From: an uncultured Collinsella sp.
Lineage (GTDB): Bacteria > Actinomycetota > Coriobacteriia > Coriobacteriales > Coriobacteriaceae
Length of the DNA: 13,056 nucleotides
Direction of reading: 5' to 3'
NCBI GenBank assembly: GCA_958438955.1
Contig: CAUBTS010000056.1
Location: forward strand, 1 to 13,056
The position numbers were made by a program, and so were the translations under genes. Shown piece by piece: positions 13,056 through 13,056 of this stretch (positions are counted from its first letter, which is position 1; each line of letters starts with the position of its first letter). The notes below the pieces were generated by a model. The model was not told the origin of the DNA and made no database searches. It saw nothing but the letters and a program-made list of their open reading frames with translations.

Positions 13056-13056
13056 G

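Noticed and set aside
13002..13056. An att duplication of the guaA end inside the window
   Set aside because: I looked for a second copy of the terminal guaA sequence and found none.

Overview
The window looks like chromosomal DNA of a high-GC gut actinobacterium of class Coriobacteriia, most like Collinsella. This is inferred from GC-rich codon use, a LAxTG wall-sorting signal, a divergent second type IIA topoisomerase pair and a YjdF-family gene. No rRNA or marker gene confirms the genus.

Layout. 2-2296 (+) is the 3' part of a large cell-wall-anchored surface protein. 2409-3428 (-) is a lipoprotein gene with its own terminator. 3728-3829 is an elaborate four-site operator dyad in front of an intact AAA+ ATPase with a PD-(D/E)XK-type C-terminus (3832-5214, +). 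5257-5274 is a LexA-type SOS box, followed by a likely promoter and a two-gene type IIA topoisomerase operon (B subunit 5372-7369, A subunit 7415-9655, +) that ends in a strong terminator. 9757-10350 holds two more operator-like elements and a gutted ATPase pseudogene. 10458-10988 (-) is an iron-sulfur-flavoprotein-like NAD(P)H oxidoreductase. 11132-11387 holds the remnant of another ATPase gene (-) behind a 19-bp dyad operator. 11464-12019 (+) is an extended -10 promoter, a probable yjdF riboswitch and yjdF. 12228-12852 (-) is a promoter, a structured small RNA, a terminator and a frameshifted ToxN/AbiQ-like gene, arranged like a type III toxin-antitoxin locus. 12942-12992 is a further 13-bp dyad, next to the 3' end of guaA (13002-13055, -).

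Themes. The accessory DNA repeatedly shows a symmetric, locus-specific operator beside an ATPase gene or its remnant. One ATPase is whole and two are internally deleted, and the operator sequences all differ (ACTCGG-N6-CCGAGT; GCAA-N3-TTGC; TTTCGAAA; plus two orphan dyads). This pattern, and the possible SOS control of the accessory topoisomerase, are the most interesting observations. The topoisomerase operon is the only multi-gene operon seen; the other genes appear to be single units.
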